Shown: piece by piece, positions 1-10,935 of the stretch
How the letters are laid out: each line of letters opens with the position of its first letter
Position numbering within the stretch: position 1 is the first letter of the stretch
DNA from: Protopterus annectens
Taxonomy: Eukaryota > Chordata > Ceratodontiformes > Protopteridae
DNA: 64,000 nt
NCBI RefSeq assembly: GCF_019279795.1
Contig: NC_056738.1
Coordinates: forward strand, 399,858,770-399,922,769
Reading direction: 5' to 3'
The notes under the pieces: model-generated
The model's input: only the letters and a program-made list of their open reading frames with translations
The model's database searches: none
Told to the model about the DNA's origin: nothing
Made by a program: the position numbers and the translations under genes

Positions 1-2
1 GG

Positions 3-479
3 AGACATCTTCACTTCTGGTTAGGAGCCAATCATTACCAGTTCAGAGCCCTACCTTTCAGTCTCACCACAGCCCCCTGAGTGTTTACCAAATGTATGGC
101 AGTGGTAGCAGCTCACCTGCATCTGCAGGGATTTCAGGTCTTTCCATACTTCGATGATTGGCTTCTCATGACACCCTCAAGGCATCGACTGTCAAAAGCA
201 ATTCATTATGTTCTTCTTTTCAATCAATTGTGGATTACTGTCAGTCTTTCAAAAGCATATCAGGTCCCCACACAACAGTTGGAGTTCATAAGAGTCCAGC
301 TAGACTCTGTCTCAGAGATTGCAGCATTACCTCTATGCAGAGTTCAGTTGAGCCGGGAGCAGGTCATGCAAATCTTATACCTTTCACATGCCCTGGTTCA
401 CTTGATTCTTCAAACTGTAGGATCGATGGCTCAGGCTATTCAGCTTGTTCCCTTAGAAAGGTATCATATGTGGGTTTGA
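3..479 (+). pseudogene. DIRS reverse transcriptase fragment
   Basis: This is the C-terminal half of the palm and the thumb of a DIRS reverse transcriptase, which copies the element's RNA into DNA. Visible motifs are a FRALPFSLTTAP block near the start and the catalytic box FPYFDDWLL at about 141-170, where DIRS and Ty3-like RTs have YLDD. A TGA at 78-80 interrupts the frame just after the ALPF block, and the frame closes with TGA at 477-479. The RNase H part follows with shifted frames. The N-terminal half of the domain is upstream of the window. Confidence 0.85.
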
Positions 480-594
480 CAATGGACCCTGGTGGTTCAA
501 TGGACTGTTCTGTCTCAATCCATGTCCATGTCCATAAAATTGACACCTGTGTGCAGACAACACCTGCTTTGGTGGCTTCATTCTCAGGATCTCC

Positions 595-1056
595 TCCTAG
601 GTAGGCCCTTTTCTCTCTCTCTCTCTGCCCACGGCCACTGTGACCATGGATGCTTCCCTGTTGGGGTGGGGGGCATTTCCAGGGGAGCTCTGTCCACGGC
701 ACGTGGTCCTTCATAGAGACCAAGTTACACATAAACATCCTAGAGATGAAAGCAGTTCTACTAATGTTGCAAGCCTTTCAAGACTGTCTCCCTGTGGGGA
801 TGATTGCAATTCAGACAGACAACATGGCAGTGGTATGGTATGTCAACAAATGGGGGGGACATGATCTTACACGTTGTGCAGAGAGGCCATGAGAGTGTGG
901 GAATGGGCAATGTCCTCCGGGCACTTTCTTCTTGCAATGCATATACCTGGGGACTCCAACATGTTGGCCAACAAACTCAGCAGATCACTCTTGAGTCCTT
1001 ATGAGTGGTCCCTCAATCCCACAATGTCTAACACATGGTTTCTCCAATTCCAGTGA
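595..1056 (+). pseudogene. DIRS RNase H domain, frameshifted
   Basis: RNase H removes the RNA strand after reverse transcription. The catalytic blocks can be read in order but in alternating frames: MDASLLGWGAF (first Asp) near 645-680, LEMKAVLLMLQAF (Glu) near 743-780, QTDNMAVVWYVNKWGG (second Asp) near 812-860, and a HIPGDSNMLANKLSRS block near 940-985 that corresponds to the HxPGxxNxxADxLSR end of Ty3/DIRS RNase H. At least two frameshifts separate the blocks, so no functional enzyme can be made. It sits between the RT and the recombinase, as expected for DIRS. Confidence 0.8.
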
Positions 1057-1170
1057 TCTTGAAACAGTCCTGGCTGCGGTCTCCCATCATGCATATTATT
1101 CTAGCCTCCCAGAAACCTTCCACCAGAAAGGTGTGGAAAAGGTTTTCTGTCTGGGCTTACAGCAGAAATA

Positions 1171-2073
1171 TTGGATCCCTTTTCTGCCTCTTTTTCAGAT
1201 ATCCTTTTGTTCTTGTCCTCACCTTTCCAAACAGGAGCAAGTTTCTCTACTATTAAGTTTCAGCCGGCAGCGGTTTCTAATTTTCATGAGAACAGTGAGC
1301 CTATGTTTTCTTCCAGCTTTTGCAAAGCATTCATGAAGTCGGGGGGGTTCCTTCTAAGACTGCCTATTGAGGATCCCTTGCCTCCTTGGGACTTGACCTT
1401 AGTTCTGCAATCTCTGACTTGGAGTCCTTTTGAACCTGCTAGTTTGTGTGATCTCAAATTCTTGTCATGGAAAATGGTCTTCCTGGTTGCCATAACTTCA
1501 GCTAGGAGGGTTTCCAAATTGCAAGCTCTTTCCATTGTGCCTCTGTATATGATCTTTCACAAGGACAGAGTATCTTTTAGGACAAATTCCTCTTTCTTGC
1601 CCAGAGTTGCTTCTGAATCCAGTCTAAATCAATGTATTCAGTTGCCAGTGTTCTTTCCTAATTATTTCAACAAAGGAGAGTACATTCTACATACTTTGGA
1701 TGTACACAGGCAATTACATTTCTATCTACACAGGGCCAAAGGATTTTGCAAGTCAGATCAGCTCTTTGTGGCTTTTTCCCCAAACAGACATGGTTTTCCA
1801 GTTTCTAAGGTGACTATTTATAAATGTATCTCTAGCTGCATCTCTACAGTCTATGACAATAGGCATCTTGATGTTCCTCAGAGAATCAGGGCTCATTTTA
1901 CAAGGTCCGTGGCTACTTCCTCAGTATTCTTGGCCAGACTCTGTATTGATGACATTTGTGCTGCTGCCACTTGGTCTAATCCTCACACCTTTATATCTCA
2001 TTACAAGCTAGATTTGATTTCCAAGAGCAGGACTTCTTATAGCTCCACAGTGCTCCGGCATGTCTTTTCTTAA
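1171..2073 (+). CDS. DIRS tyrosine recombinase (open frame, 300 codons)
   Basis: This is the integrase of the DIRS element; it joins a circular DNA intermediate to the genome through a covalent phosphotyrosine. The frame is open for 300 codons although the upstream domains are broken. Catalytic residues are visible: the first Arg in TSARRVSKLQAL (residues 112-113), HFTR as the HxxR box (242-245), and the Tyr in ISHYKLDL (278). The lysine near VSKVT (213) may be the fourth residue. The start is not certain: the listed ATG lies in a region where the protein can be followed upstream in other frames (about 1,001-1,250), so the true N-terminus is probably earlier and frameshifted. A translated protein is unlikely because RT and RNase H are dead. 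Confidence 0.85.
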   Translation: MDPFSASFSDILLFLSSPFQTGASFSTIKFQPAAVSNFHENSEPMFSSSFCKAFMKSGGFLLRLPIEDPLPPWDLTLVLQSLTWSPFEPASLCDLKFLSWKMVFLVAITSARRVSKLQALSIVPLYMIFHKDRVSFRTNSSFLPRVASESSLNQCIQLPVFFPNYFNKGEYILHTLDVHRQLHFYLHRAKGFCKSDQLFVAFSPNRHGFPVSKVTIYKCISSCISTVYDNRHLDVPQRIRAHFTRSVATSSVFLARLCIDDICAAATWSNPHTFISHYKLDLISKSRTSYSSTVLRHVFS

Positions 2074-2116
2074 GCATCCCAGGATAAATGGTAGCTGGGG
2101 ACTCTGACCCTACAGT

Positions 2117-2482
2117 GATGAATAATGACATGGATAACATCAGATAAAGAGTTATGTACTTACCATAACTTGGCATCTGTTTTATCTTATGTCATTATTC
2201 ATCACATTTCCCTCCCATCATCCCCCTTCCTTGTTGGATCTTGGAGGAAGTTAGAGTGTTCTGAGTTCTGGACTCTTTCTTCTCCTCTTTTTGGGGCATA
2301 GCATTACTGAATATGTTAGCAAACTCTATCTGAGGATTAGAGGGCAGTAAGGGATTATGGGATAGGGAGGAGCTTGAGCCTTGGATCTGTCTATGTGAAT
2401 GTTGCCGGCTCAGATCCAAGACCCTATGGTGATGAATAATGACATAGGATAACACAGATGCCTGGTAAGTACATAACTCTTT
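2117..2482. repeat. DIRS 3' inverted/direct repeat cluster
   Basis: The block gatgaataatgacat occurs at 2,117, inverted at 2,189-2,203 and again direct at 2,431. The inverted copy (2,142-2,203) and the last direct copy (2,431-2,482) match over about 55 bp and end in aaagagttatgtacttacc and its reverse complement. This bounds a segment of about 340 bp with terminal inverted repeats. Because it starts right after the recombinase stop, it probably represents the internal complementary region and right terminus of the DIRS element, but a small inverted-repeat element inserted in the tail is also possible. Confidence 0.6.
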
Positions 2483-2689
2483 TTCTGTGCAGTTGTTTAA
2501 GGGGAATGTACAGGGCATTCATGTATATTTCTGCACAGGGCTCCATATTTTTCAGGTTGTGGGAGCTTTTAAAATTACATACATTATCACTTAATAGAAG
2601 GTAATTTGCCTTGGAAAAATTCTTCACGGTTTTAGGGTTTGATGGGGGTTTTACCATTAGATTTATTTCAAAGGAGACTTATTTATGAT

Positions 2690-3330
2690 CCAACATTACC
2701 AATAAGGACATTAAATGTTGGAAGGTGTACAGCACTTCCCCATGTTTGTGAGTACAGTCTCAAAATATTTGAGCCCCCAGTATGAGTGCAGATCAGATCC
2801 CGAGCATTTGCTTTGACAAAGTCCAGGAATCTTTGAACCTGCATGTTAGTGGTCATGTATGTTTTCCAGTTAGAAATAACCCAAAAGCAGTGTATTAGGC
2901 TGAATGGTAAATGATTCTAGTAACTTCAGGTTTGGGGAGTGGTTTTCATGATTCATGTTTGGGGACCTATAACTAGCAATGATATGGTGGAGGATTTTGC
3001 CTATAGCCAGCTAGACATGGAGTAACTCAAGCAAGTCATCCTGCTTGACCAATATTGAGGTGTGATTGTTTTTATGTAAATGTAAACACTTCCTCCTTTC
3101 ATTTTTTTCATTTTCAGATAGTGATCTGAAAGTGTGATAGGCATTGTACCTTTGCACTCCTGGGGTGCTTTCCACAGCCTTCAACCATGCCTATATAACT
3201 GCACAAATATGAACATTCTCTATGGTGAGCAAAGCTCCCACATAGCACTTAGTCCACTTTGTTGCTACAACCTCTAACATTAAGCAGAAGTAGCTTCAGC
3301 TTGTCATTAGAAGAATTTATTACATTGGTA
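2690..3330 (-). pseudogene. Old LINE endonuclease remnant
   Basis: This stretch is colinear, at visibly reduced identity, with 35,095-35,600 and 48,565-49,100. Shared blocks include 'caacattac.aa.aagg.catta', 'gtccag.aa.ct', and a block around 3,005-3,050 ending in catcctgcttgaccaa. In the better copies the minus strand reads an endonuclease-like segment with SVYTNNKV and ELELLHVQI. No open frame remains here. I infer the endonuclease region of an old CR1/L2-type LINE. Confidence 0.45.
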
Positions 3331-3339
3331 GGTCTGTTG

Positions 3340-3800
3340 GTTTGGCCTGCCTAAAAAAGGCACTATGGGGTTTGGTTAATGCCTTGGCCAGTATTTGAAA
3401 GCCTAGTGGCAACAGGTGCAAGCCATCTGTAGCAAAGCAGCATGGTCTGTTAATCATGTTATCCCAGTCAGACAAATACTGGATCCCCTTGGAATGATGG
3501 GTCTATATTAGCAAGTCGACAGGGCAAAACAGCGAACGCCCTAACGGTGACACATATTAAATGAAATAGTAATATCCCGAATGGCCAGAACAGAGATTTG
3601 TTTTCCCCAGGGAAACAAATTGCTGGGCCAACAAAAAAAAACAAACACACCGACAGACAAAATAAAGTGGGGGACTTCACCCCCACACCCTCCCCCGATG
3701 TGGGGGGCTGTGCCCCTGACACCGCCTAGTTAAATATACCAACTCCGAGATTGCATTACAGTGGAGGAAACACAAATTCCTGACAATGGTCCAGCAATTT
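3340..3800. other. No gene seen; two G/C-run hairpins
   Basis: I see no coding or RNA gene. Around 3,667-3,686 the sequence gtgggggacttcacccccac can fold into a 7-bp stem with a 6-base loop, and just after it ccccc and gggggg runs (about 3,692-3,707) can pair. These look like part of an unassigned repeat. Confidence 0.4.
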
Positions 3801-3803
3801 TTT

Positions 3804-5024
3804 TCAGGAAAAATCCTGGCTTTCCCAGTGGAAATGCTCCCTTAGAGTATGTAAGGTTTCCCCAAAAGAAAAATCCTCAGGAGGGGAAGCAGTGGGAATG
3901 GAGTCCTCTGCATCAGAATCTTCATAAGTAGATAAGGGCAAATCCAGATCATGAGAAGAATCAGAAAAAACAGAATCCTTATCAGAAGATTCATAATCAA
4001 CTTCTGTCCTAGGCCTCTTAGAAGGGGGGGGGTGGCTACCCCTGATTAGAGTTATTAGATCTTCAGCCATTCTTATCATTTGTTTTTTAGGCATAGAGGC
4101 CTAAGCATGTGGCCTGGGCATCATTTTTTTAGGCATGGATCGAGATTTAGTAGTAAGTAAAGAAGGAGGTGTCAATTTAATATGCTAGTCCGTAGGCCTG
4201 AATACACCCTCAGAAGCCGGTGCCTGCACAGCGGCTCCAGAGCCATCCAAGGTAGAGACATCCACGGGTTCCATAGTTGAAGCATCTCACGCTATACCAG
4301 ACTCTGAATGGGTCTCAGTAGAGGCTTGCAAATCAGATGTAGTGGGTATCAGGGGCTGCAAAAGCGCCTCACTGAGTACCGGCGAACTGGCGACTGGCTT
4401 AGGAGAAGCATCGTCGGCAGTTGTGGACCTCGGCGGCCTGTCTCTGTCTTTATCTTTGCATTTTTTCAGAATCCCGATAGTCGGATGCCTAATCGACGAC
4501 ATTTCTGGATAATTAAACCGAGAACCGAAATATTTAGAGGCGAAAATATACCAACGACGGATAGTGCACTGATTAAATAAAGTACAAAACCGACAGCAAA
4601 GTACGTCGTTGTCAGGGCCTAGGCAAGGAATACAGTACGAATGAAAATCTTTATGAGGTATTTGCTTTCCACAAGTAACGCAATTATTAACTTTTACTGA
4701 CATCGGTAAGGAGCAAGAAAAAGTTTCCCCAACGGGGTACTTAGTTTTAGTTGAAGACTTTGGTTCTGAAACTCGAAAATGAAAATTTCAGGAGTCGGCC
4801 GACCAGCACTTGCGAACTGCTTCTGCTTCGGGCACCGCACAGCAAGAAAGACTGATGTAATGGTGTCGGCTGCATGTTTTATACCCCATGACGACCTGAC
4901 GTCATGGAAGAAGGGACAGCAATCGACGCAGGACCCAAGACTTTGTTAATCAGGCCGACTGAGGGCTACCTGCAAGCAGATAACCCAAATGTAATGACTG
5001 CAACAGTGAAACACAAAGAACATC
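3804..5024 (-). pseudogene. DIRS-B gag (N-terminal part) with 5' terminus
   Basis: This is the first ORF (gag-like, nucleic-acid-binding) of the DIRS-B family. It reads from about 4,703 downwards: a cysteine/histidine cluster CVTCGKQIPHKDFHSYC followed by CIPCLGPD and a CCRFC pair, a putative zinc-binding motif at the N-terminus. After a stop near 4,287 it resumes at 4,094 with MPKKQMIRMAEDLITLIRG, the acidic tract DYESSDKDSVFSDSSHDLD, and SFGETLHTLREHFHWESQDF. It ends abruptly near 3,790. Upstream it shares the non-coding leader down to gaacatc at 5,024 with the copies ending at 30,084 and 43,581, so that point is the element's 5' end. RT and later genes are absent. Confidence 0.8.
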
Positions 5025-5880
5025 AGCATATTATTCTATACAGAGGTATGCATTAGAAGTGGTACCATGGGGAGAAGACAGAGAAATGGTAACAGAGGCA
5101 TGCAGAGGGAAGAGGAGTAGAAAGGAGACGTGTGAGAGATGCTAAAAGAGGGACTTAGGATGAATGAGAGGCAGTAAATGAGGGGATGACAAGATGAGAT
5201 AAGGAAGGATGAAAATAGGATAAAGAGGTGTGAGAGAGTTGCAGGAGTCATGTGATGTGGTTTCTGTGAGTGCATGAATTGTGGGCAAAACAAAAAATAA
5301 TGAAGGAATAAAGGCTCAAAAACAGGAACACTTTTTAAATATTACTGTAATTCAGTTAAAAAGTTAAATGACTAATGTTTTGCATCAACGTGCATTTTTT
5401 GTACAATAAGAATGAAACTCTAATGTGCGGCATTATTGACTCCCTGTAATCCTGAATGATTTGCCAGTAAGTCAAAACATTTATAAGGGACAGGTTATGA
5501 GGCAACATTAGCAGTATACTGTGAAATCAGGTACAGTGACAAGTGTGCATTACTCCTCAAGGAGGTGAATAAAAGTAAGTTACCCCTGGTGTTATTTGTT
5601 GAGTGCTAAACAGCAGTCACTGATCTGGTGTGGCACTACTAGTGTCACACAATGTATTGTTAGTTGCTGAATCAATGTAAAACTATTATTGTTAAGGCTT
5701 ATGCTTTGTGTGTGGGGGGGGGGTTGTAGTGTTAAGAGTAACAAGCTGGCCATAATTTCTTTCACGTTCTATCACAAACATTATCAGTACTGCCATTATT
5801 CTCATGTATGTGGGGAGTACCTGTAGTGTATTCAAGAGTAATAAATTGGTCATAATGTATTTCACTTACCATCACAAACA
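5025..5880. other. No gene seen
   Basis: The sequence contains only short chance frames and a purine-rich stretch (about 5,080-5,240), plus a ten-base G run near 5,710. No feature can be supported. Confidence 0.5.
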
Positions 5881-7200
5881 TATACCTTGCACATGATAGG
5901 TAGTTATCTTTGGTAACAGGATGTGAGTGAAACTGCTCATTGCCACAGTAGCTGAGTAAATATCATTGCCATTTTATAGTTCTTTGCTCTGGTTGGGTTC
6001 TTGGCTGTGACTTTTTTATTTCTGGAGCCTGCATGCCCTCCATTTCTTTGCATGAGTTTACCCTTCTGCTCTACTTTACTCCAGCACTCCAAAGATTTGT
6101 CATCGGCAATTTGTTTTCCTCTAGTTTCTTTGAAGGTGAGTAGGCAGTGTATTTGTAAATATTGTGATAGATCTGGCTTGTCAAGGACAGTGTCAGTGTG
6201 TGTGTGTGTGTGTTTAATTTTGGATGCATACACAACTCTTCTGGGTAACAGTATAAAATGCAAGTTAATAAGTAATTCTGTTTCAAAAACAAGGCATAAA
6301 ATGCATGACTGAACATTCAGACTTCCAGATTCCTAGGAGTCAGGTGGCCCACACATTACAGACCATATCAATTGATTTTGACATGGGCTTAGTGGTGGTG
6401 TCTGCCCACAAGCATACACATTCTAAAATCAGCCCTGCTCAGAGGTGTGTACAGAAGGTTTCCATAGCTTGTGTGGGGTACTGGGTATTTTGTAGTTATT
6501 GTTTCTTTAATTTTGCTGACAATCAAACCTCACTGGTGTGCATAGGAGGTCATTACAGCTTGCGTTGGGGCTGGGGACAATATGGTCACTGTTTCTTTAA
6601 CTTCTCTCACAGGACTCAGAGGTTTGTTTGCAAATAACATCACAATAGCTTGTGTAGGGGGCAGTGCACTGTCATATAGAAACAATTTTGGAATTTATTA
6701 CTGTGATCATAATTTTTGAGTCTCCTCACAAACACATCAAGTACATGTACATGTGTCTGCCTTTTCAGGACAGGGCTAAGGAGACATGCTATATAGCTAC
6801 ATGACAGCAGTCACTTGAAATACATGACTGCGGCCATTTTTGCCTTTGCTTTCATCCCAATCTAACACCAGAGGAATACATAGATGGTGACTATATTTTT
6901 TGACAGGGTAGGGAGGTAGGCAGTATTCCCATACAGGATTTATATATCATCTCACACATTTGTCTTATTAGTTTATTGCGAGCTACTATTTTGAAATTTT
7001 AACTTGGGCGCAACTTATGTCTTTTTTTAAATAAAAAAAAATATTTTTCTTACACATGATTTTTTTCAGAGCTCCAGCAGATCGAAAGGTTGGGAAAATT
7101 TACTAAATTGCACCTCAGTGCAACTGTAACCTTATGGCTTCTGGGAGCCACCTGATTTGATTCAGTTATTTCCTACATAGGTACCACTATGCTGTCTTTG
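5880..7200 (+). repeat. Old composite repeat with SINE-like head (copy 1)
   Basis: The segment is colinear with 50,350-51,900 over its whole length, with many small differences. Shared landmarks in order: a SINE-like block with 'gagcctgcatgccctcc' (compare 'gagtctgcatgtcctcc'), a GT run (6,195-6,212), 'ggctggggaca.t.tggt', 'catcccaatctaaca', a pyrimidine tract ending in cag (about 7,060-7,070) and 'atggcttctg'. The head resembles vertebrate SINEs that carry 'gtggtgcagtggttagcattgc' and 'ccaaagacatgcaggt'-type text. No coding potential is seen. It may be one long repeat or an ancient duplication. Confidence 0.55.
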
Positions 7201-8236
7201 CCGGTTAATGTCTGTTGGAAGAATGCAAGGAAAAGTAATGTTAAGAGCAGTAGCACTGAATTTCTTCCCATTATCGTGTTTTTGTTAAGGCCATCACTGG
7301 ATTAAAAGGTTGTTTTAAAATGCACTTCAAAGCATCTACAAAGCCATGGCTTCCATGGCTTCTGGAGAAAGCTGGCGAGAAAGGCAAAATGTGAGAAAAG
7401 GAAGAAATAGTCATTTTAATTTACAAGGTGTATGGAGTCCGGGGTGGAGGGAAAACAGGGGGAGCACTGACATTTGCAGTGGGGAGGGTGACAGTAGGCA
7501 GTGGCAGGGGTGCCATGAAGCCCTTCACTTAAGGCACCATTTCACATAAGGCCAGCTCTATACATGGTGTTATAAGGTAATATCACTGTAACTAAATGTC
7601 AGTTACTTTGAATGTCCCTCTACAAGATAGGCCAACATGATGTGGTATGCAGACAGAACATAATGTAAGACAATTGTAGCTACAGTTCAGTCTATATACA
7701 CTGGTCCTAACACTTTACAGTCTGAACAAAAAGGTGTCTTAGGAGGGGCAGCTATGACAGGACAATACTTAGACTGGAAGTATCCAGGGTCCCCCAACTT
7801 GACAGTGATGGGGGCCCCCCAAAAATGCTAACATGCTCTGAACATTACACATTGCCACACAGAAAATGTATCCAATTTTGGTGTAGTGGACCATAATGTA
7901 CTGTACACTTTAGTGACAAGATGACTTTAGGAGGTTGTGATTTTTTTCCCTTAATTGAAAAGGGGCAAGGTGATGCTGTACTGCAGTACTGTAGTCCTGA
8001 TTATGTTGCCAAAACAGGCACAGATCTGGTTTTGCTAACAATTAACATTTTCTGGATAAAACATGAATAGAAGTTCTGATTGTATCTTGGAAAAATGCCT
8101 GTCTTATTAACCGCATTGCAGCTTTAGCAAAATGCTGGTGTCGCATTACCCTACTTACTGTTTAGATTATGTAGCTCACAGAAAGGGGGAAACACTAGCT
8201 GCGGTGTATTAAAGTGCCCACTTAAATAAAATTGTT
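7200..8236. other. No gene seen
   Basis: Short frames only, none with a recognisable domain. No repeat boundary can be placed from this window alone. Confidence 0.5.
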
Positions 8237-8249
8237 ATCAGCTAAATCC

Positions 8250-10381
8250 GGTCTGTAGGATGATGTTGGTGATCAAGAAGCGGAGGAGGAGTGTGAAAAC
8301 AGTGCCAAGAATTAAATGGTGGAAGTTAAAAAAGGGTGATTGTGAGGTGGAGTTCAGGGAAGAGTTAAGACAGGCACTGGGGGGCAATGAAGAGTTACTG
8401 AATAGCTGGGTAACTACAGCAGAGATATTAAGGGAGACTGCTAGGAAGGTGCTTGGTGTGACATCTGGACATAGTAAAGAGGACAAAGAGACATGGTGGT
8501 GGAATGAGGAAGTACAGGAGAGTATACAGAGGAAGAGGCTGGCGAAGAAGAAGTGGGATCGTCAAAGAGATGAAAAAAGTAGACATGAGTATAAGGAGAT
8601 GAGGCGCATGGCAAAGAGAGAGGTGGCGAAGGCTAAGGATAAGGCATATAAAGAGTTGTATGAGAGATTGGACACTAAATAGGGAGAAAAGGACCTGTAC
8701 CGATTGGCTAGACAGAGGGATAGATCTGCGAAAGATGTGCAGCAGGTAAGGGTGATAAAGGACAATGAGGAAAACGTACTCACAAGTGAGGAGAGTGTGT
8801 TGAGTAGAGGGAAAGAGTACAGTGAAGGGCTGATGAATGAAGAGAATGAGAGAGAGAGAAGGTTGGATAATGTGGGGATAGTGAATCAGGAAGTGAAGCA
8901 GATTAACAAGGAGGAAGTAAGGACAGCTATGAAGAGGATGAAGAATGGAAAGGCTGTTGGCTCAGATGACATACCAGTGGAAGCATGGAGGTGCTTAGGA
9001 GAAATGGCAGTGGAATTTTTAACCAGATTGTTTAATGAAATTTTGGAAAGTCAGAGGATGCCTGAGGAGTGGAGAAAAAGTATTTTGGTACCTATCTTTA
9101 AGAATAAGGGTGATGTGCAGAGCTGCAGTAACTACAGAGGGATACAAGTGATCAGTCACAGCTTGAAGTTATGGGAAAGAGTAGTGGAAGCTAGGTTAAG
9201 AATGGAGGTGATGATTAGTGATCAGCAGTATGGTTCCATGCCAGGAAAGAGCACTACAGATGCAATATTTGCTCTGAGAGTGTTGCTGGAGAAATACAGA
9301 GAAGGTCAGAAGGAGTTGCATTGTGTCTTTGTGGACTTAGAGAAAGCATATGACAGGGTGCCTAGAGAGGAGTTGTGGTATTGTATGAGGAAGTCGGGAG
9401 TGGCAGAGAAGTATGTAAGAGTGGTACAGGATATGTGCAAGGGTAGTGTGACATTGGTGAGGACTGCGGTGGGAGTGACAGATACGTTTAAGGTAGAGGT
9501 GGAATTACATCAAGGATCAGCTCTGAGCCCTTTCTTATTTGCAGTGGTAATGAACAGGTTGACAGATGAGATTAGACAGGAGGCCCCGTGGACTATGATG
9601 TTTTCAGATGACATTGTGATATGTAGTGAGAGTAGGGACCAGGTTGAGGAGACCCTGGAGAGGTGGAGATATGCTTTAGAGAGGAGAGGAATGAAGGTCA
9701 GCAGGGCTAAAACAGAATATATGTGTGTAAATGAGAGGAAGGGTAGAGGAATGGTGAGGATGCAGGGAGTACAGTTGGTAAAGGTGGAAGTGTTTAAGTA
9801 CTTGGGATCAACAGTTCAGAGTAATGGTGAGTGTGGAAGACAGGTGAAGAAGAGAGTACAGGCAGGGTGGAATGGGTGGAGAAGAGTGTCAGGAGTGATT
9901 TGTGACAGACGGGTACCAGTAAGAGTGAAAGGGAAGGTCTACAAGAGGGTAGTGACACCAGCTATGTTATATGGGTTGGAGATGGTAGCACTGATGAAAA
10001 GGCAGGAGTCAGATCTGGATGTGGCAGAGTTAAAGAAGTTAAGATTTGCACTGGGTGTGACTAGGATGGACAGGATTAGGAATCGGTATATTAGAGGGTC
10101 AGCTCAGGTTGTACAGTTTGGAGACAAAGCAAGAGAGGCGAGATTGCATTGGTTTGGACATGTGCTGAGGAGGGATGCTGGGTATATTGGGAAAAGGATG
10201 CTAAGGATGGAGCTGCCAGGTACGAGGAAAAGAGGAAGGCCTAAGATAAGGTTTATGGATGTGGTGAGAGAGGACATGCAGGCGGTTCCTGTGAAAGAGC
10301 ATGATGCAGAGGACAGGAAGAAATGGAAACGGATGATCCGCTGTGGCGACCCCTAACGGGAACAGCCGAAAGAAGATGATG
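8250..10381 (+). mobile_element. RTE-clade LINE, 5'-truncated, with target-site duplication
   Basis: An RTE-type non-LTR retrotransposon lacking its endonuclease half. The 3' end is ctgtggcgacccctaacgg followed by a short purine-rich tail ending in gatgat, the hallmark end of fish and amphibian RTE elements. Flanks atcagctaaatcc (8,237-8,249) and atcagctatatcc (10,382-10,394) form a 13-bp target-site duplication with one mismatch, so both ends are well defined. 5' truncation is the usual outcome of target-primed reverse transcription. The almost clean frame suggests recent activity. Confidence 0.93.
8260..10356 (+). pseudogene. RTE reverse transcriptase (one in-frame stop)
   Basis: The same frame runs from 8,260 to 10,356 and is interrupted only by TAG at 8,680-8,682 (probably a former GAG or AAG codon). 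After the stop, 550 codons are open from 8,704. Motifs in that part: SDDIPVEAWRCLGE (88-101), NYRGIQVIS (143-151), DLEKAYDRVP with the first catalytic Asp (211-220), LHQGSALSPFLFA (268-280), MMFSDDIVIC (298-307) as the catalytic box where RTEs usually have FADD, FKYLGS, and a C-terminal HWFGHVLRR plus MIRCGDP end. The WWWNEEV block before the stop (about 8,492-8,512) is the linker region after the endonuclease. The endonuclease itself is missing, so the protein could not mobilise the copy alone. Confidence 0.93.
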
Positions 10382-10394
10382 ATCAGCTATATCC

Positions 10395-10935
10395 TTTTGT
10401 TTGTAAAGATCTGAAGGTTGAAGAACTCAATGCCTAATATTTACTGTTTGTTTTTGAAAACAAAAATAACTGTCTCAGTGTTACTTCAATGCAAAGAGCA
10501 ATAAGAACATTTTTTTTAAACAGCTGTATGACTGCAGATTGATTATTGGAAAAACAGTCCTGTCATATAAGCACTCTGCTGTGAAGGGTTTCTGGTTTAG
10601 AAATCTATCTGCATTACATTGTGTTACATTTCACATTGGAAGGTTTAGTTTCTGTTTGTCTTTACAGCTCAGTATACTGAAGTGTGTGTCAGGTTCCCAG
10701 TAAAACCTAATATTTTCTTCTTTCACTCAGAGGTGGGCCAGTTTTAGGGATCTGTTGTTTTTCTGCAAAGACCCAAAAGTGCCGTGTCATGTCTAGTAGC
10801 AGAAAGGCTGGTGATTACAGACTGGCAGGATTGTTGGTTGTGAGGATAGTGATTACAGACCTATCTGTTGTAGTAGCCACAGTTTCAAGGATAGTGTGCC
10901 CAAAAAAGCCAAAATCAAGTAAAGAAAGGCACAAT
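10395..10935. other. No gene seen
   Basis: AT-rich flank of the RTE insertion with no recognisable gene or RNA. Confidence 0.5.

Larger units (their letters stand above)
1..2482 (+). mobile_element. DIRS-type retrotransposon, 3' part (family A), cut by the window start
   Basis: The order reverse transcriptase, RNase H, tyrosine recombinase on the plus strand is diagnostic of DIRS elements, which integrate with a tyrosine recombinase rather than a DDE integrase. The gag part lies outside the window. After the recombinase stop at 2,073 comes a non-coding tail with inverted repeats (2,117-2,482), where DIRS elements keep their terminal and internal complementary repeats. The RT active site reads YFDD, not the YLDD of the minus-strand copies further on, so this is a separate family. 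The RT and RNase H parts carry stops and frameshifts, so the copy is dead as a whole. Confidence 0.9.

Noticed and set aside
3468-3722. 84-codon minus-strand frame with a hydrophobic stretch
   Set aside because: It lies in an unassigned repeat with G/C runs; it looks like a chance frame.
5036-5293. 85-codon minus-strand frame with hydrophobic Ser/Leu-rich text
   Set aside because: It arises from a purine-rich tract on the plus strand; no family resemblance.
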